From assembly GCA_013361525.1 (NCBI GenBank), contig JABFXY010000066.1:1-64000 (forward strand): a stretch of 64,000 bases of DNA, written 5' to 3'. This DNA comes from Polyangiaceae bacterium (GTDB lineage: Bacteria; Myxococcota_A; Polyangia; Polyangiales; Polyangiaceae). Made by a program: the position numbers and the translations under genes. The notes beneath the pieces were generated by a model, which was not told the DNA's origin, searched no databases, and saw only the letters and a list, made by a program, of their open reading frames with translations. Positions 42,567-51,713 of this stretch are shown here, piece by piece (position 1 is the stretch's first letter; every line of letters begins with the position of its first letter).

Positions 42567-43932
42567 ACACCTCGCCGAAGCCGCGGTCACCGAGCTTGTC
42601 CTTGAGCACGCGCTGCGGCTGGATGTCGCCGTGCACGAGGAAGATCTTCTCGAGCTTCCCGCGCTCTTTGCATTTATCCGCATAGTCCAGAAGGTCGCGC
42701 TGATCCGCGTGCGCGGAGAAGCCGTTCAACACCACGACGTCGCAGCGGCGCTCGCGCTCGACGCCGAAGATCCGCACGCGGAGCTTCTTCTCGACGAGAC
42801 GGCGACCGAGCGTGTGCTGCGCTTGGTACCCCACGATGAGCACGGTGTTCTTCGGATCGCCGATCGCTTCACGCAGGTGATGGAGCACGCGACCCGCCTC
42901 GCACATTCCGCTGGCCGAGATGATGATCGCCGGATCGGACGAGGCCGAGATGCGCTTCGACGCGTCGCGATCTTCGACGTACGCGAGATCGGCGAAGTCG
43001 AAAGGCGAGTCGTTGCCGCGCATCAACGCGCGGGTCTCCGCGTCGTAACACTCGGGGTGCAGCTTGAAGACGTCGGTGATGCGAACGGTGAGCGGCGAAT
43101 CGACGTAGACGGGTACGTGGGGGATCGCGCCCTTCTTCTTCAGCTTCTTCAGCGCGAAGACGACCTCTTGCGCGCGCTCCAGCGCGAACGACGGAATGAT
43201 GAGCTTGCCGCCGCGCTTGATCGTCGTGTTGACGACACGCGCGAGGTCCTCGTCCATCTTGTGGCGATCGTCATGCAATCGATCGCCGTAGGTGCTCTCC
43301 GTCACGAGCACGTCGGTTCCTTCGGGAACCTCCGGATCACCGAGGATCGGACGGTCCGCACGCCCGAGATCGCCGGTGAAGACGATTCGCTTCTTCTGCC
43401 CCTCTTCCTCCACGTCGAGGACGCACACCGCACTGCCGAGCACGTGCCCCGCGTCGTAAAACGTAAGCTCCACCCCGGGCGCGATCGGCACCGTCGTGTG
43501 GTAGGGCACGGCGATCATCTTCTCGATCGCTTTGACGACGTCGTCGTCGGTGTACAGCGCCTCGATCACCTCGTCGTGCCCGTCGCGCTTCGCCTGCTTG
43601 TTCAAGAAGCGCGCGTCCGACTCTTGGATCGCCGCGGCGTCGCGCAGCATCACCGTGCAGAGCGAGCGCGTCGCCGGCGTCGCGTACACCGCGCCGCGAA
43701 AGCCCTCCTTGTAAAGCAGCGGCAGCGTCCCCGAATGATCGATGTGCGCGTGCGAGAGCACGACTGCTTTGATCTCTCGAATGGGAGCCTGAAAATGTCG
43801 GTTCTTCTCGAGCGACTCGCGCCGCGTGCCTTGAAAGAGGCCGCAGTCGAGCAGGATGTTTCCCCCGCGGGTCCGCACGAGATGCATCGAGCCGGTCACC
43901 GTCTGCGCGGCACCGATGAACTGGATCTCCAT
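42532..43932 (-). CDS. MBL-fold / beta-CASP RNA-processing exonuclease
   Basis: 466 aa. Metallo-beta-lactamase motifs: SHAHIDHSGTLP (HxHxDH), DAGHVLGSA, TGDLGRADRP and the FSAHAD motif near the C-terminus. A beta-CASP insert (PSFALERAQEVVF, YVDSPLTVRITDVF, IIISASGMCEAGR) makes it a member of the CPSF-73/Ysh1-like RNA nuclease group (YSH1-type bacterial homologues). Acts on RNA with Zn in the cytoplasm; the substrate is not known. Tail-to-tail overlap of 35 nt with the TetR gene. Confidence 0.92.
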   Translation of the reverse strand: MEIQFIGAAQTVTGSMHLVRTRGGNILLDCGLFQGTRRESLEKNRHFQAPIREIKAVVLSHAHIDHSGTLPLLYKEGFRGAVYATPATRSLCTVMLRDAAAIQESDARFLNKQAKRDGHDEVIEALYTDDDVVKAIEKMIAVPYHTTVPIAPGVELTFYDAGHVLGSAVCVLDVEEEGQKKRIVFTGDLGRADRPILGDPEVPEGTDVLVTESTYGDRLHDDRHKMDEDLARVVNTTIKRGGKLIIPSFALERAQEVVFALKKLKKKGAIPHVPVYVDSPLTVRITDVFKLHPECYDAETRALMRGNDSPFDFADLAYVEDRDASKRISASSDPAIIISASGMCEAGRVLHHLREAIGDPKNTVLIVGYQAQHTLGRRLVEKKLRVRIFGVERERRCDVVVLNGFSAHADQRDLLDYADKCKERGKLEKIFLVHGDIQPQRVLKDKLGDRGFGEVFIPASGDRLDC

Positions 43933-43990
43933 AGACCGAGGAGGATACGGCTAGTTCTCGACGAAATCAGCGAGCGCGATTCCGCTACAC

Positions 43991-44023
43991 GCCGCGCACC
44001 CTAGCGGGGTGAGGGTGCGCGGC
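43991..44023. terminator. 12 bp perfect hairpin between two leftward genes
   Basis: GCCGCGCACCCT / AGGGTGCGCGGC with a 9 nt loop, 57 nt after the GDPD stop on the minus strand and 58 nt before the beta-CASP start. A candidate terminator or attenuator, but there is no U-run. Confidence 0.45.
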
Positions 44024-44079
44024 GCTCCGCGGAATTCCCCGCTCTCTGCTCGATCTGATTCGTTTGTTCTGGTCGAGAA

Positions 44080-44841
44080 TCAAAGATTCTCGACGTGAAC
44101 CGCGGGGACGATCGTGCGCGGGTCGTCCGTCATCACGCCGTCGGCACCTGCGGCGACCGTCGCAATGGCCAAACGCGGATCGTTGATGACCCAGAAGTCC
44201 ACCCGGTAGCCGAGCGCCTGCAGCCTTCGAATCACGCGCGGGCGCGCGAGCCGCACACCGCTGATCTCCACGGGCAACTGGATGTGATCGCCCGCGGGAC
44301 GCACGGCACGCGGGGCCCACGCCGGAAGGGCGAGCGCGCGTAGCGCTTCACCCCGCGCGAGGCCCGTCCTGCCTCGATATCCCAGCAAGCGAATCGCGCG
44401 CGTCACGTCGTCGTGAAAGCTCGTGAGCAGGACGCGGTCGCTCGCTTCGGCGCGCTCGACGACGCGAAGGACCGAATCGACGGCACGGTGGGTCTTGATG
44501 TCGATGTTGAATCGCACGTCCCCGAAGGCAGCCAGCGCCTCTTCCAGCGTCGGAGCGCGGTAGCTCGAATCCGAGATGCCGGCGCCGCGCCGGTCGCGGA
44601 ACCCGAAGCCGACATTCCACCGCTGCACTTCCTCTAGCGAGCACTCCGCGACCGCTCGGCGGGCGCACGCCATTCGCGCGCCGGTATCGTCGTGATGGAT
44701 CACGACGTGCCCGTCCGAGGTCACGTGAACGTCGGTCTCGATCGCGTCCGCGCCGAGCTCCAGCGCGCGCTGAAAGGCTTCGAGCGTGTTCTCGGGAAGC
44801 TCGATCGATGCACCGCGATGTCCGTAGACGATTGCGGTCAA
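44080..44841 (-). CDS. Glycerophosphodiester phosphodiesterase family protein
   Basis: 253 aa from a TTG at 44841 in a TTGA overlap with the upstream stop, directly before the fold's first strand IVYGHRGAS; ATG 44874 is an alternative. GDPD motifs: YGHRGASIELPENTLEAF, GADAIETDVHVTSDGHVVI, HHDDTGAR, then PTLEEALAAF, FNIDIKTH and a C-terminal WVINDPRLA, GADGVMTDDP. It hydrolyses glycerophosphodiesters to glycerol-3-phosphate and alcohol. No signal is visible from this start, so cytoplasmic. Translation is probably coupled to the upstream di-heme lipoprotein gene. Confidence 0.88.
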   Translation of the reverse strand: MTAIVYGHRGASIELPENTLEAFQRALELGADAIETDVHVTSDGHVVIHHDDTGARMACARRAVAECSLEEVQRWNVGFGFRDRRGAGISDSSYRAPTLEEALAAFGDVRFNIDIKTHRAVDSVLRVVERAEASDRVLLTSFHDDVTRAIRLLGYRGRTGLARGEALRALALPAWAPRAVRPAGDHIQLPVEISGVRLARPRVIRRLQALGYRVDFWVINDPRLAIATVAAGADGVMTDDPRTIVPAVHVENL

Positions 44842-45959
44842 TTGCAGCCTGCAGGCTCGAGCGAAGAGATCCATTCGCGAACCAGCGCCAGGCCTTCCGC
44901 GTGGACGATCTTCGATCCGAGCGGCGGCATTCGTTGATCGATTTCGGTCGAGCCCATTCGACAGACCATCACGGAGCTGTCGGGATCGCCCGGCACGACA
45001 TCGTAGGTGTTGCCGCACGTTGCACCGCCGGCGCTCGTCGGGATCTTGCAGACACCCCACGTCGCAGGGTCACTCGAAGGATCCGTCGCGTGGAAGTCGA
45101 GCTCGAGATCGCTCTGCGTCGCGCTTCCACCTTGGCGGTGGCACGACGAGCAATTCGCATCGAAATACGAGCGTGCGCGCAACGAGACGTCGGCGCTCTC
45201 GTCGGACGGGTCGACGAGCCGTTCGCGCTCGGAGGCAGCTGGAGGGTCCGTGTCGAGCAAGCCCAATGAAGCGAAGTATTCGAGCTGATTCTTCGGCGCG
45301 TCGCCGTGGTCGTAATCGCGATCGAGCTGCCGCGTCTTCGGTCCGAGCGGCCCGACGATCGCTTCACCCGCATCGTCGTCCACGTGATGGCAATCGGCGC
45401 ACTCGTTCGTATTGGGGACGCGGTACTCGTTGTGCACCGTCTGCCCATTCGCATCGACGAAATCGATGCCGATGAACTTGCCGCCGACCTCGCGAACCGC
45501 CTCCGTCTGCTCTTCGTTCCAGACGTAAGTGTGGGCCGTCCAACCCTCCGGCTCGTGCCACAGAAGGCGCGTCTCGAGCAGACGTCGCGCCCCCTCCGGG
45601 GCGGCTAGATCGTCCGCATACGCGAAGGTCTTCACGAGGACCGTCCCGACCGGGAAGTCCCAAATGTCGTCGCCCACGTATCCGATCTTCTGATCCTTGG
45701 GGACGTACACGAAGCGCCACTTCAATGCGTAATCGGAGAACAGCGGCGCGATGACGTCGTAGGCAACGAGATCGTCGGCCGGCGTTTGCCCGAGCGCGTC
45801 CGCGAACAAATGCCAATCCGAGAGGTTGTCGTACGGCGCGCCGAACTCGGCCGGCGTGACGAGGACGGGATCCTCGGGCGGAGGGTCGGTGTCGGTCGAA
45901 TCGCACGAAGCCCCGCCGACCACGACACAAACCAAGAAAGAGAAACGACCGATACGCAT
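44838..45959 (-). CDS. Di-haem lipoprotein, HNE_0200 (TIGR03806)-like
   Basis: 373 aa. Lipobox GGASC. The body matches the family remembered as TIGR03806/HNE_0200: LSDWHLFADA, VIAPLFSDYALKWRFVYVP, DIWDFPVGTVLVKTFAY, RLLETRLLWHEPEGWTAHTY, VGGKFIGIDFVD. Two c-type haem sites, CADCHH and CSSCHRQ. In other bacteria this family sits beside a parallel beta-helix protein (TIGR03805-like), as it does here, with a di-haem peroxidase-like gene between. An outer-envelope electron transfer role is plausible but unproven. Its stop overlaps the GDPD start. Confidence 0.82.
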   Translation of the reverse strand: MRIGRFSFLVCVVVGGASCDSTDTDPPPEDPVLVTPAEFGAPYDNLSDWHLFADALGQTPADDLVAYDVIAPLFSDYALKWRFVYVPKDQKIGYVGDDIWDFPVGTVLVKTFAYADDLAAPEGARRLLETRLLWHEPEGWTAHTYVWNEEQTEAVREVGGKFIGIDFVDANGQTVHNEYRVPNTNECADCHHVDDDAGEAIVGPLGPKTRQLDRDYDHGDAPKNQLEYFASLGLLDTDPPAASERERLVDPSDESADVSLRARSYFDANCSSCHRQGGSATQSDLELDFHATDPSSDPATWGVCKIPTSAGGATCGNTYDVVPGDPDSSVMVCRMGSTEIDQRMPPLGSKIVHAEGLALVREWISSLEPAGCN

Positions 45960-45974
45960 GACGACCCAACCTGC

Positions 45975-47114
45975 TTAGCGCGGGATTCTCAAACCGTCTT
46001 CGGGGACGGGCAGACCACTCGGAACCTCGTCCGGCCGATCCGGCTCTTTGGACCGATCCATCAGCGCTTTGCGCAAGAAGAGCGCGACGAGATCGACCTC
46101 GTCCCAAGTGAGGACACGGCCCTCGCCGTGCGACGCGGCGACGTCGGCCTCGAGCCATACGGCATCGTTGAGATCGACGACGCGACCGTCGTGGAAAAAT
46201 GGCCCTGTTTCGCGGAGATTGCGGAGCGTCGGAACACGGAATGCATTCGCGTCGGCCGGTTCCCCGGTCACCGCCATGCGCCCGTCGTCGCTCGATTCGA
46301 CGCGCATCGCGTATTCGTTCGACTCGAACAGCGGCGGCACGTGACAACCGGCGCACCCCGCCTCCGCAAACAGCTCCATTCCTTGGATCTGCTCGTCGCT
46401 GAGCGCGCCCTCGTCACCGGCAACGTAGCGGTCGTACGGGGCGCGGCTCGACACCAACGTGCGCTCGAATGCGGCGAGCGCCTTCGCGATGTTCTCGGGG
46501 ACGATGGGCTGCGCCTCCCCCGGGAACGCCTCGTCGAACATCTCGACGTATTCGGGGATCTCGCGAATGCGGGTGGCCGCGTCGCTCGGATCCAGATCGA
46601 GCTCCGGCTCCGCTTTCAATGGCTCGAGCGCCTGTGCCTCGAGTGACTTTGCGCGGCCGTCCCAGAAGAATTCGCTGCGGAACGCTGCATTCCAGATCGT
46701 CTGCGCGTTACGCGTCGTCATGTTCGGGCCGGTGCGGCCGGGGCCGGTCGGCCCTTCGCCGTCGACGCCGACCGACACGACCAATCCGTCGGACATGCCC
46801 CATTGTTCGCTGTGACACGTCGCACACGCGGTCAATTTGTCGCGGCTGAGAATGGGATCGTAGAAGAGCAATCGACCGAGCCCGACTTTGGCATCGGAGC
46901 TCGGGTTGTCGATTGGATCGACGACGGCGGGGAACGGCTCGTACGCCCACGGAATGGGCGGTCCGTCGTAGGGCTCCGGCCCCGTCTCGCCGTCGTCGCT
47001 CGACTCACACGCGGCTGCGCTCATCGCAGTCGACACCACTGCGGCGAACCTCAGAGCAGCCCATCCGAACGCCCGAAGGCGGAAGGACGCGCGCGGGAAG
47101 AACACACCACCCAT
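45975..47114 (-). CDS. Di-haem cytochrome c peroxidase/MauG-like enzyme
   Basis: 379 aa from ATG 47114 (a GTG one codon upstream also fits). The signal or lipobox region ends SAAAC. Haem sites CATCHSEQWG (about residue 95) and CAGCHVPPLFES (about 253) with the family's SRDKLTACATCH, FWDGRAKSLEAQA, NIAKALAAFERTL and FRVPTLRNL...FHDGRV landmarks. Members reduce H2O2 or oxidise protein side chains (MauG, MbnH). The context between the beta-helix protein and the HNE_0200-like lipoprotein suggests one exported assembly. Confidence 0.88.
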   Translation of the reverse strand: MGGVFFPRASFRLRAFGWAALRFAAVVSTAMSAAACESSDDGETGPEPYDGPPIPWAYEPFPAVVDPIDNPSSDAKVGLGRLLFYDPILSRDKLTACATCHSEQWGMSDGLVVSVGVDGEGPTGPGRTGPNMTTRNAQTIWNAAFRSEFFWDGRAKSLEAQALEPLKAEPELDLDPSDAATRIREIPEYVEMFDEAFPGEAQPIVPENIAKALAAFERTLVSSRAPYDRYVAGDEGALSDEQIQGMELFAEAGCAGCHVPPLFESNEYAMRVESSDDGRMAVTGEPADANAFRVPTLRNLRETGPFFHDGRVVDLNDAVWLEADVAASHGEGRVLTWDEVDLVALFLRKALMDRSKEPDRPDEVPSGLPVPEDGLRIPR

Positions 47115-47127
47115 CACTTCGATACCT

Positions 47128-48444
47128 TCAGGGCAGGACGATGGCGGGGAGCGGATCCTTGTCGCAGAGGTGCGGCGTGGGATCCGTCGTGTGCTCGGCC
47201 TGGTTGGCGATGTTCTGCACGCCGTGGATGTTACGGAACGTCGGCGGCTGCATGCTGAGGCAGAGCTCCGCGCTGCCCGGCATCTTCTCCACGCCGTCGA
47301 AGAGCACGTCCTCGAGCGGCACGACGTCGATCAGATCGATCGGCTCGTGCGGAGCCGTGCCGTTGTTGGTGAAGGTGTTCGCGTAGATGTACGTGTCCTC
47401 CGAATCCGGATCGTGATCCGGATCCGGCTCGCCCGGCGGAATGAGGACGGCGAGCGTCTCCATCGACACCACGACGATGCCGACGGTGTCGTTGTCGTGG
47501 ATGTTGTTGTCGTGGACGTGCGTCACGTCGGCCGCGAGGATGAGCACGCCGATCCCGGGCGGGACGGCGGCGACCGTGGTGCCGGGCTCGCCGAAGTTGT
47601 CGCGGTTGTTCTCGTAGATCTCGTTGTCGTGCACGTCGCAGCGAATGCCGTCCTTCTTGTCGAGGTTCGGAAGCGCGAACACGAGAATGCCGGCAGCGTT
47701 GTCGTAGGCGCGATTGCCGTAGACCTCCGCGTCGGTGGAGTTTTCGATCTCGATGCCGGCCACGTTGCCGTGGACGTCGTTGTTGCGAACGATGATGTTC
47801 GTCGATTGGCCGACGTACGCGCCGGCGTCCGCAGCGCCGACGATCTCGCAGTCCTCGATGAGCACGTTGGAGCTCGAGACGGGGTAGACGGCGTACGCGC
47901 CGTTGTCCTCGGACGAGCCTGCGTCCCAGAACACCTTCAGGTTGCGGAAGACGACACCGTCGACGCCCGTCGCGACGATCCCGTTGCCGGGGCTGTTCTT
48001 CACGCTGAGGTTCTCGACGGTGAAGCCGTCGGCGGTCGCCGTCAGGCCGTCGTCGCCGCCCATCTGCCCGGCGAAATCGAGGACCACCTCGTCGCGCGTC
48101 GCGCCGATACCACGAATCGTGAGATCGGTCGTGTTGACCTGGATCTCGTTGTTGAAGCTGTACGTGCCCGGGCACATGCACACGGTGGAGCCCGACTCGG
48201 CCTCGATCAGCGCCGTCTGCACATAGCTCGTGTCGTCCTGGCTGGGCGCAACGAGGACGCTACAGCCGGTCGTGTCCACGCCTTCTCCGCAAAGCAGCGC
48301 GTCCCCGCCGCCTCCACCTCCTGAGCCGCCGGCGGAGGAGGCGCCGGTGCCGGTGTCGTCGCCACAGCCGGCTGCGAGCGGCAGCGCGAGCACGGGTACA
48401 GATGCCAGGAGAATCGAGGAAAGCAGAAGTCGGTGCGTGCGCAT
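47128..48444 (-). CDS. Parallel beta-helix lipoprotein, HNE_0199 (TIGR03805)-like
   Basis: 438 aa from ATG 48444 (MRTHRLLLSSILLASVP); longer frames are rejected because the signal begins here. Lipobox LAAGC and a Gly linker. The C-terminal roughly 350 residues are right-handed beta-helix repeats with the pectate-lyase/CASH look: FNNEIQVNTTDLTIRGIG, VENLSVKNSPGNGIVATG, VLIEDCEIVGAADAGAYVGQ, NIIVRNNDVHGNVAGIEIEN. It fits the TIGR03805 family that co-occurs with HNE_0200. First gene of the three-gene leftward operon. No glycosidase residues assigned. Confidence 0.8.
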   Translation of the reverse strand: MRTHRLLLSSILLASVPVLALPLAAGCGDDTGTGASSAGGSGGGGGGDALLCGEGVDTTGCSVLVAPSQDDTSYVQTALIEAESGSTVCMCPGTYSFNNEIQVNTTDLTIRGIGATRDEVVLDFAGQMGGDDGLTATADGFTVENLSVKNSPGNGIVATGVDGVVFRNLKVFWDAGSSEDNGAYAVYPVSSSNVLIEDCEIVGAADAGAYVGQSTNIIVRNNDVHGNVAGIEIENSTDAEVYGNRAYDNAAGILVFALPNLDKKDGIRCDVHDNEIYENNRDNFGEPGTTVAAVPPGIGVLILAADVTHVHDNNIHDNDTVGIVVVSMETLAVLIPPGEPDPDHDPDSEDTYIYANTFTNNGTAPHEPIDLIDVVPLEDVLFDGVEKMPGSAELCLSMQPPTFRNIHGVQNIANQAEHTTDPTPHLCDKDPLPAIVLP

Positions 48445-48490
48445 GAGGTCCGCGAGTCTACCATGCCGCCCACGAGAGGCTTCTTTATCC

Positions 48491-49555
48491 ATGGCGACCA
48501 TTCTCATTGTCGGGGCAGGCATGATGGGCAGTGCGCTCGCGGTGCCCATCGCAGATCGCGGCCACACCGTCCGAATCGTCGGTAGCCCGCTCGACCGAGA
48601 CATCATCTCGAGCCTGAAATCACAGCGGCTTCACCCCAAGCTGCGGCTGGAGCTCCCGTCTTCCATCGAGCCGTTTTTCGACGACGAGCTCGAACGGGCC
48701 GCGCACGATGTCGACGCGATCGCCTTCGGTGTGAGCTCCGCGGGGATAACGTGGGCTTGTGGCGCGGTAGGCCCAATCATCCGACCGGCTACGCCCCTGT
48801 TCATGATCACCAAAGGCCTCGTCGTCGAAGGGGGGAACGTCGTCACGCTGCCCGATGCGGTGAAGGCGCGACTGCCTGCCTCGGTGGCGTCATCGATTCA
48901 TCCGGCCGCGATCGCGGGGCCATGCATCGCCGGTGAGATCGCGCGCAAAGTGCCGACCTGCGTCGTGCTCGCCGGGCGCGATCGCCCGAGCTTGGAGCGT
49001 ATTGCCCAGTGGATCGAGACTCCCTATTACCGACCGCTCGTCACGACCGACGTCGTGGGTGCCGAAGTCTGCGCTGCATTGAAAAATGCGTACGCGATGG
49101 GCATCGCGTTCCCCGCCGGCATGCACGAGCGCGGCGGCGGCACGGCCGGCAGCGTCGCGATGCACAACCTCGAATCGGCCATCATGGCGCAAGCAGTCCT
49201 CGAGATGCGTAGGCTCGTTCGCGTCCTCGGCGGCAAACCGGAGAGCGCGAGCGGCCTCCCCGGCGTCGGCGATCTCGACGTGACGACGAACGGCGGTCGG
49301 ACGGGTCGGTTCGGAAGGCTGCTCGGGCTTGGGCTCTCGCGAAATGAAGCGATCGAGAAGATGGAGGGGGCAACCCTCGAATGCCTCGAGATCCTCGCCA
49401 TCGTGCGCGACGCCTTCGCGAGCCGCGCCATCGACGACGTGCTCACGAATTATCCGCTGCTCGATCACCTCGCCGCCGTGGCGCTCGACGGCGCGCCGGT
49501 CGATGTCCCGATGTCGCGGTTCTTTGGTCCGGAGCTCACCGGGGATTCGGCGTGA
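48491..49555 (+). CDS. gpsA: NAD(P)-dependent glycerol-3-phosphate dehydrogenase
   Basis: 354 aa from ATG 48491. Rossmann loop VGAGMMGSALAVPIADRG, catalytic lysine region AALKNAYAMGIA, and the C-terminal GPD block (SGLPGVGDLDVTTNGGR, RFGRLLGLGL). It makes sn-glycerol-3-phosphate from dihydroxyacetone phosphate for phospholipid synthesis. The usual KGIE/GP loop is present as TKGLVVEGG and AAIAGPCIAGEIA. The stop overlaps the next gene's GTG (GTGA), indicating coupled translation with the FGGY kinase. A second substrate is possible given that pairing. Confidence 0.88.
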   Translation: MATILIVGAGMMGSALAVPIADRGHTVRIVGSPLDRDIISSLKSQRLHPKLRLELPSSIEPFFDDELERAAHDVDAIAFGVSSAGITWACGAVGPIIRPATPLFMITKGLVVEGGNVVTLPDAVKARLPASVASSIHPAAIAGPCIAGEIARKVPTCVVLAGRDRPSLERIAQWIETPYYRPLVTTDVVGAEVCAALKNAYAMGIAFPAGMHERGGGTAGSVAMHNLESAIMAQAVLEMRRLVRVLGGKPESASGLPGVGDLDVTTNGGRTGRFGRLLGLGLSRNEAIEKMEGATLECLEILAIVRDAFASRAIDDVLTNYPLLDHLAAVALDGAPVDVPMSRFFGPELTGDSA

Positions 49556-51084
49556 CCGGCGGCGACCTCGTCCTCGGCGTCGACGTGAGCACCACCGCCG
49601 CCAAGGCGATCGTCGTCGATGCAGGAGGTCGAACGCAGGCGGAAGGCAAAGCGTCGTTCCCACTCGACAACCCGTCGCCGGGCGCGTGGGAGCAGGACGC
49701 CCTCGCGTGGAAGGAAGCGACATTTCGCGCCATCTCCGCCGCCATCGCGATGCTCGACGACGTGGATCGCAAGCGCGTGCGCACGCTCGCGATTGCACAG
49801 CAGCGCGAGACCTTCGTCGTCACCGATCGCGATGGCACTCCGCTCGCGCCGGCGATCGTCTGGATGGATGCTCGCTCGAAGCCCGAAGTCGCGACGGTGA
49901 GCGCCGAGCTCACGGCGGACGCGATTCACGAACTGTCTGGCAAGGTCCCGTGCACGACACCTTCGCTCTACAAGATTCGAATGCTGCTCGGTCGACTGCG
50001 GCCCGCTCTGCAGAAGGCACCGAAGCGCCTCCTCGACGTGCACGCGTTCGTCGTCCATGCGCTCACGGGACGATTCGTCACTTCGACCGCCGCAGCAGAC
50101 CCACTCGGGATCGTGGATATGCGCCGCGCCGAATGGAGCGAGCCGCTCTATCGCGCCGCGCTCCTCGAGCGAGACTCGTTGTGTGACCTCGTCGAGCCGG
50201 GCGCCCCGATTGGCAACGTCCTGCCCGAGGTCGCAACGGCGCTCGGCCTTTCCCGCGACGTCCTCGTGGTCGGCGGCGCCGGCGACGGCCAAGCCGCCGG
50301 GCTGGGCGCGGGCGCGACGTCCGACGGCACCGCCTATCTCAATGTCGGAACGGCGGTCGTCGCCGGCGTCCCCGCGCGAAAGTTCCGCGTCTCGCGCGCA
50401 TTTCGCACTTTGTTCGGCGCGATGCCGGGCACCTATTTGTACGAATCCGATCTCAAGGGCGGCACCTTGACCCTCGATTGGCTCGCGGATCGAATCCTCG
50501 GCGGCGGCCGCTTCGAGCGAACGGACGCGCGAACGGCGACGCTCGCCGCCCTCGAGGAAAAAGCGCGAGCGCTGCCTGCCGGCGCGGGGGGCTTGCTCGC
50601 ACTGCCCTATTGGGCCGGCGTGATGAATCCGCATTGGGACGACGACGCAGGCGGCGCGCTCGTCGGCCTCCGTGCGGACCACGGGCCCGAACACCTCTAT
50701 CGCGCGATTTGCGAAGGGTTGGGCTTCGAGCACCGCCTCGTCTTCGAGCTGATCGAAAAGGAGACCCAGCCGATCTCGTCGATTGTCGCCGTCGGCGGCG
50801 CGACCAAGAGCGCGTTCTTGCTGAATCTGTTCTCCACCGTCCTCGACCGAGCGCTCCTTCGCTCCGATGCCGAAGAGACGACGGCCCTCGGCGCCGCCAT
50901 CCTCGCCGCGCCGCACGCGGGCCTTCACGACTCGATCGAAATCGCTGCGCGCGCGATGGTCCGCGTGCACCCCGGTGCGCAACCCGGCCCCGACGCCGAG
51001 CGATACCGCGAGCTCTACGAGCGCGGCTATCGCGGACTCTACACCGCGCTCGCGCCGCTCCTCGCGACGCTGTCGTCCGGCTGA
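49552..51084 (+). CDS. FGGY-family carbohydrate kinase
   Basis: 510 aa, GTG start overlapping gpsA. N-terminal ATPase domain LGVDVSTTAAKAIVVDAGG, QQRETFVVTDRDG, WMDAR; C-terminal half with GGAGDGQAAGLGAG, YLNVGTAVVAG and VGGATKSAFLLNLFS, as in xylulokinase and glycerol kinase. Substrate not resolved: xylulokinase-like by motif, but the GpsA partner would suit glycerol or dihydroxyacetone. ATP + sugar or polyol gives the phosphate. Cytoplasmic. Confidence 0.85.
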   Translation: MTGGDLVLGVDVSTTAAKAIVVDAGGRTQAEGKASFPLDNPSPGAWEQDALAWKEATFRAISAAIAMLDDVDRKRVRTLAIAQQRETFVVTDRDGTPLAPAIVWMDARSKPEVATVSAELTADAIHELSGKVPCTTPSLYKIRMLLGRLRPALQKAPKRLLDVHAFVVHALTGRFVTSTAAADPLGIVDMRRAEWSEPLYRAALLERDSLCDLVEPGAPIGNVLPEVATALGLSRDVLVVGGAGDGQAAGLGAGATSDGTAYLNVGTAVVAGVPARKFRVSRAFRTLFGAMPGTYLYESDLKGGTLTLDWLADRILGGGRFERTDARTATLAALEEKARALPAGAGGLLALPYWAGVMNPHWDDDAGGALVGLRADHGPEHLYRAICEGLGFEHRLVFELIEKETQPISSIVAVGGATKSAFLLNLFSTVLDRALLRSDAEETTALGAAILAAPHAGLHDSIEIAARAMVRVHPGAQPGPDAERYRELYERGYRGLYTALAPLLATLSSG

Positions 51085-51091
51085 CGCCGCC

Positions 51092-51610
51092 TCAGGGATT
51101 ACACAGACCGAGCGCCGACGCGTCGCAACGCTCGATGCGGACGGCATTGTCCACGCAGGACATGACGGCGTCCTCCGTCACGCATCGCCAAAACGCCGCG
51201 GCTGCCGCGTCGCACGACGACGGCTTCAAGCAATGGCTGAAGAGCGTGTCGCAACCGAGCTCGCAATCGTTCACCAGGACGCGCGCGCAGAACGTGTCGC
51301 AGTTCGGAATGGCCACCTCGTCGGTCTCCGTCCCGAATGCGAAGACCGCACCTTCGAATTCTTCGCAGCGATCGGCGCAGACATCCTCGACGGGGAGGCA
51401 CTCACCGAGCTCGCAGGTGGTATCCAAAATGACGGAGCCGTCACCACACGCGCAACCCGCCATCGGACAACCGTGCCCGATGCCGCACGCCTTCGGATCC
51501 GGCGAATCGAAGACCGCCGTGCCGCCACACCCGGCCGGGACGAAGGCCGCGGCCAATGCGATGGCGCCACCTACCGAGATCAGTCGAAGCAAGCCCGTCC
51601 CGCGAAGCAT
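51092..51610 (-). CDS. Cys-rich lipoprotein
   Basis: 172 aa from ATG 51610 (MLRGTGLLRLISVGGAIALA). Lipobox VPAGC. About 20 Cys (CGIGHGCPMAGCACGDGS, CELGECLPVEDVCADRCEEF, CDTFCARVLVNDCELGCD). Disulfide-rich surface protein of unknown function, one of several in this window. It runs convergent with the FGGY kinase (7 nt between stops). Confidence 0.72.
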   Translation of the reverse strand: MLRGTGLLRLISVGGAIALAAAFVPAGCGGTAVFDSPDPKACGIGHGCPMAGCACGDGSVILDTTCELGECLPVEDVCADRCEEFEGAVFAFGTETDEVAIPNCDTFCARVLVNDCELGCDTLFSHCLKPSSCDAAAAAFWRCVTEDAVMSCVDNAVRIERCDASALGLCNP

Positions 51611-51713
51611 CGAAGAACGGCGTACTACGGGCCGCCGAGCGGTGCCACCGCGGACAGCACGCCGAGCACGACTTGGCGGTCGCTCGCGGTGACGCGTATT
51701 CTCGCGCTCGACC

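Noticed and set aside
44072-44094. Perfect 10 bp palindrome GTCGAGAATC-AAA-GATTCTCGAC at the GDPD stop called as terminator
   Set aside because: Overlaps the coding end (codons for HVENL), and no U-run follows; likely codon-driven, so not listed as a feature.
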